Shown here one piece after another: positions 61,728 to 64,000 of a stretch of DNA of 64,000 nt. How positions within the stretch are numbered: position 1 is the first letter of the stretch; each line of letters starts with the position of its first letter. The translations under genes were made by a program, and so were the position numbers. The DNA is from Caballeronia sordidicola (lineage in GTDB: Bacteria; Pseudomonadota; Gammaproteobacteria; Burkholderiales; Burkholderiaceae): contig NZ_MTHB01000233.1 of the NCBI RefSeq assembly GCF_002220365.1, positions 1-64,000 on the forward strand, read 5' to 3'. The notes under the pieces were generated by a model. It ran no database searches and was not told where the DNA came from. It saw nothing but the letters and a program-made list of their open reading frames with translations.

Positions 61728-62639
61728 ATGGCCGACAACCTGACTGAAAGCAGAATCGTCTATTTTTTCGAAGCCGTTCGTTGCGGGACCATCCGCGCAG
61801 CTGCCGACTGGCTCGACGTCGCGCCGTCCGCGGTCAGCCGGCAGATCGGCTTGCTCGAAACAGAACTGGACGTTGCGCTGATAGAGCGTCACGCCCGCGG
61901 TGTGAAGCCGACGGAAGCCGGGCAGTACCTGATCGAATATTTCCGTGAACAACTCGCGCATAAAGACGACCTGATATCGCGGCTGCAGGAGCTGCGCGGG
62001 CTTCGAACCGGGAACGTCAACGTGATCCTTGGCGAAGGTTTTGTTTCCGATGTCCTGGCCGGACCCATCCAGCATTTCTGCAAGCAATATCCCGGCATCA
62101 AACTCAATCTGGACCTGGGCAGCACGAACGACGTGATGCGGCGAATCTCCGAAGACGAAGGCGAGATCGGGCTGGTGTACAACCCGCCGGGCGATCCAAA
62201 AATTGTTTCTCGTGCGATCAAGCTGCAACCGATGATGGCGATCGTCAAGCCGAACTTCCTGCGCGCGAGCAAGACGAAATCCATGAGCGTGCAGGAACTG
62301 GCCACCTACCCGATTGCAGCGACCCATCCCACCTATGGCACCCGTCAAATGCTCCAGGCAGTCGAGTTCGCGGAGAAGATTCGCCTGGAACCGGTTGTGA
62401 CGACCAATTCGATCGGTCTCCTGAAGCAGTTCGCGATGTCAGGACTTGGCCTGGTGGTCCTGCCTGCGTTCGCCGTGACCATGGAAGTGGAGGCGGGCAC
62501 GCTCCTCGCCATCGAGATCGATCATCCGATCCTGATGAAAGCCGAGGCGCATCTTGTTACGCGTGTGGGGCGAAAATTATCGGTGGCTTCCAACAAGATG
62601 CTGCAGTTGATGTCGTCGCAAATGCGCGCGTTTCGATAA
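61728..62639 (+). CDS. LysR-family regulator
   Basis: This 303-aa LysR-type regulator has the helix-turn-helix GTIRAAADWLDVAPSAVSRQIG (20-41) and an effector domain (VNVILGEGFVSDVLAGPIQ onwards). It is divergent from the hydroxyacid dehydrogenase operon and is followed on the same strand by the CysE-like gene. The palindromic sites at 61678 and 62672 suggest it regulates both arms. The coinducer is probably the pathway substrate and is unknown. Confidence 0.88.
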   Translation: MADNLTESRIVYFFEAVRCGTIRAAADWLDVAPSAVSRQIGLLETELDVALIERHARGVKPTEAGQYLIEYFREQLAHKDDLISRLQELRGLRTGNVNVILGEGFVSDVLAGPIQHFCKQYPGIKLNLDLGSTNDVMRRISEDEGEIGLVYNPPGDPKIVSRAIKLQPMMAIVKPNFLRASKTKSMSVQELATYPIAATHPTYGTRQMLQAVEFAEKIRLEPVVTTNSIGLLKQFAMSGLGLVVLPAFAVTMEVEAGTLLAIEIDHPILMKAEAHLVTRVGRKLSVASNKMLQLMSSQMRAFR

Positions 62640-62671
62640 GCCAGAAGTGCGCGACACCACCTCGCTCGGCA

Positions 62672-62687
62672 TCTAATTTTTAGAACA
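62672..62687. promoter_or_regulatory. Second copy of the LysR operator before the CysE-like gene
   Basis: TCTAATTTTTAGAACA differs at one base from the right part of the 61678-61696 palindrome (TCTAATTATTAGAACA). It keeps a T-N11-A box and lies 68 bp before the CysE-like start, a usual distance for LysR sites. Confidence 0.7.
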
Positions 62688-62755
62688 ATTTTGCCTATGC
62701 CAGGCATCGTTCTTTCAATTTTTGCGGTGGACACTGTCGTGACAGGAGACAGACC

Positions 62756-63541
62756 TTGATCAGCATGGATCCCACTACGCTCTGGCAAATCATCCGCGCA
62801 GAAGCGGCACACGAAGCACAGGCCCGACCCGCCATGCAGCGTTACCTCGACGCCTGCGTCCTGCGGCACGAAGCATTTGGAGAGGCTTTCGCAGCCCTGC
62901 TTGCTGCTGAACTGATGCGCTCGGACGCGACCCTGCCCGACATGGCGGGCGAATTCAGCGCCGTCATGAAGCAGACCGGCAGCGACGCAAGCGCCGCTGC
63001 CGATGTGCACAAAATTGCCTCGTCGAACCCCGCTTGTCCCAACGCGCTGACCGCCTTTTTATCGTTTAGAGGGATACACGCCGTTCAGTCTCATCGCATC
63101 GCGCACGCTCACTGGCTTGCCGGTGAAAAGACGTTCGCCGTTCTTCTGCAGAACTGGTGCGCGAAGTCTTATAACGTCGACATCCATCCGGCGGCCAGGA
63201 TCGGCAAAGGCTTGTTTGTCGATCATGCAATGGGCATTGTGATTGGCGAGACCGCGGTCGTTGAAGACGAAGTCAGCATGTGGCACGGCGTCACGCTCGG
63301 AAGCACGTTCGCCGAAGCTGGGGACCGGCACCCGAAAGTCCGTCGCGGCGCGACCCTGGCCGCTCACGCCATCATTCTTGGCAACATCGAGATCGGTGAA
63401 GGTGCGGTCATTGCGGCGGGCAGCGTGGTTCGCACGTCGATTCCTGCCGGCATGGTTGCGGCCGGCGTTCCCGCGAAGGTGATCAAGGCGGTTTCAGGCA
63501 ACTATGCTGCCATCACCGCTCCGTCTATTTCAGATAAATAG
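62756..63541 (+). CDS. Serine acetyltransferase-like hexapeptide acyltransferase
   Basis: This 261-aa CysE-type protein has an N-terminal SATase-type helical domain (LWQIIRAEAAHEA; FLSFRGIHAVQSHRIAH near 103-118) and a left-handed beta-helix with hexapeptide repeats (IHPAARIGKGLFVDHAMGIVIGETAVVEDEV). The catalytic His pair is likely in FVDHAMGI and SMWHGVTLG; compared with classical CysE the VTLGGT motif is VTLGST, and HG replaces QS before it, so the acceptor may not be serine. The TTG start at 62756 has an AGGAG site at 7 bp spacing; an ATG three codons on is too far from that site. Confidence 0.85.
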   Translation: MISMDPTTLWQIIRAEAAHEAQARPAMQRYLDACVLRHEAFGEAFAALLAAELMRSDATLPDMAGEFSAVMKQTGSDASAAADVHKIASSNPACPNALTAFLSFRGIHAVQSHRIAHAHWLAGEKTFAVLLQNWCAKSYNVDIHPAARIGKGLFVDHAMGIVIGETAVVEDEVSMWHGVTLGSTFAEAGDRHPKVRRGATLAAHAIILGNIEIGEGAVIAAGSVVRTSIPAGMVAAGVPAKVIKAVSGNYAAITAPSISDK

Positions 63542-63550
63542 GATGACAAA

Positions 63551-64000
63551 TTGATTCCACCGCATCAGCATCGACTGGGTATTGACCATCCGGTGGTCTC
63601 CGTCAGGAATCATCCGGCGGCCGTCGAGCGTTACATCCAGCTCGGCTTCTCGCCCAGTCCTCTCTCGTACCACCCTTGGGGTTCGGTGCTGACGCTGATG
63701 ATGTTCGAGAACAACTTCATCGAACTGATTGGAATCGATGATGCGTCGAAGTTCGGGACGAATGCCGTAGATGGCTTCTGTTACGGACGAACGCTAGGCC
63801 AGTTCCTCGAGCGTTCCGAGGGCCTTGGACTGCTTGCGCTTCATAGCAAAGATATCGAAGCCGACTTTGCAGCCGTCAAAGCGACCGGGTTGCCCGTACA
63901 ACAGCGGGTGGACTTCCGGCGCAAGCTGATCAGGGCGGACGGCACGCCCGATGAAGCGGTTGTATCGCTCGGCATGGTGATGGACCCGGAGCTGGGCGAT
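63551..64000 (+). CDS. VOC/glyoxalase-like protein, truncated by the window edge
   Basis: The first 150 codons of a gene run off the right edge without a stop. The product starts with MIPPHQHRLGIDHPVVSVRN, then VERYIQLGFSPSPLSYHPWG, and MMFENNFIELIGI, the beta-alpha-beta pattern of glyoxalase-like (Glyoxalase_3/VOC) proteins. TTG at 63551 follows AGGA at 63540-63543, which overlaps the CysE-like stop, so the two are co-translated. Function unknown. Confidence 0.8.
   Translation, partial: MIPPHQHRLGIDHPVVSVRNHPAAVERYIQLGFSPSPLSYHPWGSVLTLMMFENNFIELIGIDDASKFGTNAVDGFCYGRTLGQFLERSEGLGLLALHSKDIEADFAAVKATGLPVQQRVDFRRKLIRADGTPDEAVVSLGMVMDPELGD

Noticed and set aside
1..64000. Mobile element, prophage, CRISPR array or tRNA genes
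   Set aside because: No transposase, integrase, spaced short direct repeats or cloverleaf sequence was noticed; the repeats seen are intergenic and lack genes.

Overview
The window looks like a chromosomal segment of a Burkholderiaceae bacterium, most likely Paraburkholderia or Caballeronia. The evidence is GC-rich third codon positions, a Gram-negative trimeric porin with a C-terminal Phe, a soxBDAG/dgcAB/gbcAB gene set of the Pseudomonas/Burkholderia type, and a dispersed intergenic repeat (positions 199-360 and 8866-9010). No rRNA, tRNA, CRISPR array, transposase or phage gene was seen. This assignment is inference from gene content; no search was run.

From about 5.2 kb to 50 kb the window is one large catabolic district for quaternary ammonium compounds. 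The carnitine module is cdhB, cdhA, cdhC and caiX on the minus strand, with divergent cdhR and a nearby porin (5.2-11.3 kb). The choline-O-sulfate module is betC and choX with a divergent LysR regulator (11.6-15.2 kb). purU follows (15.3-16.2 kb). A long minus-strand run then reads glyA, M19-dipeptidase-like gene, DUF5943/V4R-like gene, dgcA, dgcB, etfA-like, etfB-like, gbcA, gbcB and a betaine-type binding protein (28.9 down to 16.3 kb), with gbdR diverging from glyA. fdhA and the betIBA operon diverge from a palindromic BetI-type operator (30.4-35.6 kb). The sarcosine oxidase run is sdaA, soxB, soxD, soxA, soxG, folB and an 87-aa protein (43.1 down to 35.7 kb). The transporter block is cbcV, cbcW, a GbdR-like regulator and cbcX (49.7 down to 45.5 kb), beside another GATase1/AraC regulator and a chemoreceptor.

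Together these genes encode choline sulfate -> choline -> betaine aldehyde -> glycine betaine -> dimethylglycine -> sarcosine -> glycine -> serine -> pyruvate. Carnitine enters at glycine betaine. FdhA, PurU, GlyA and FolB handle the one-carbon units. Four solute-binding proteins, but only one ABC ATPase/permease pair, lie in the window.

The left flank (0.4-5.2 kb) has a DUF1254/DUF1214 lipoprotein, a PaiB-type flavin-binding protein and a copper P-type ATPase behind a CueR-type promoter. The right flank (52-64 kb) has an acyl-CoA dehydrogenase-fold/flavin reductase pair, small His-rich secreted proteins, a 50-aa gene, a FUSC-family exporter, and an unassigned regulon: hydroxyacid dehydrogenase, aldehyde dehydrogenase and DUF3100 transporter, divergent from a LysR gene that is followed by a CysE-like acetyltransferase and a truncated VOC protein. 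Near-identical palindromes precede both arms of that regulon.

The strongest leads are the shared palindrome of the unassigned regulon, the DgcA iron-sulfur site with one cysteine replaced by alanine, the M19-dipeptidase homologue that has lost metal ligands inside the dimethylglycine operon, the BetI-type operator shared by fdhA and betI, and the 88-nt convergent overlap of copA with cdhB.
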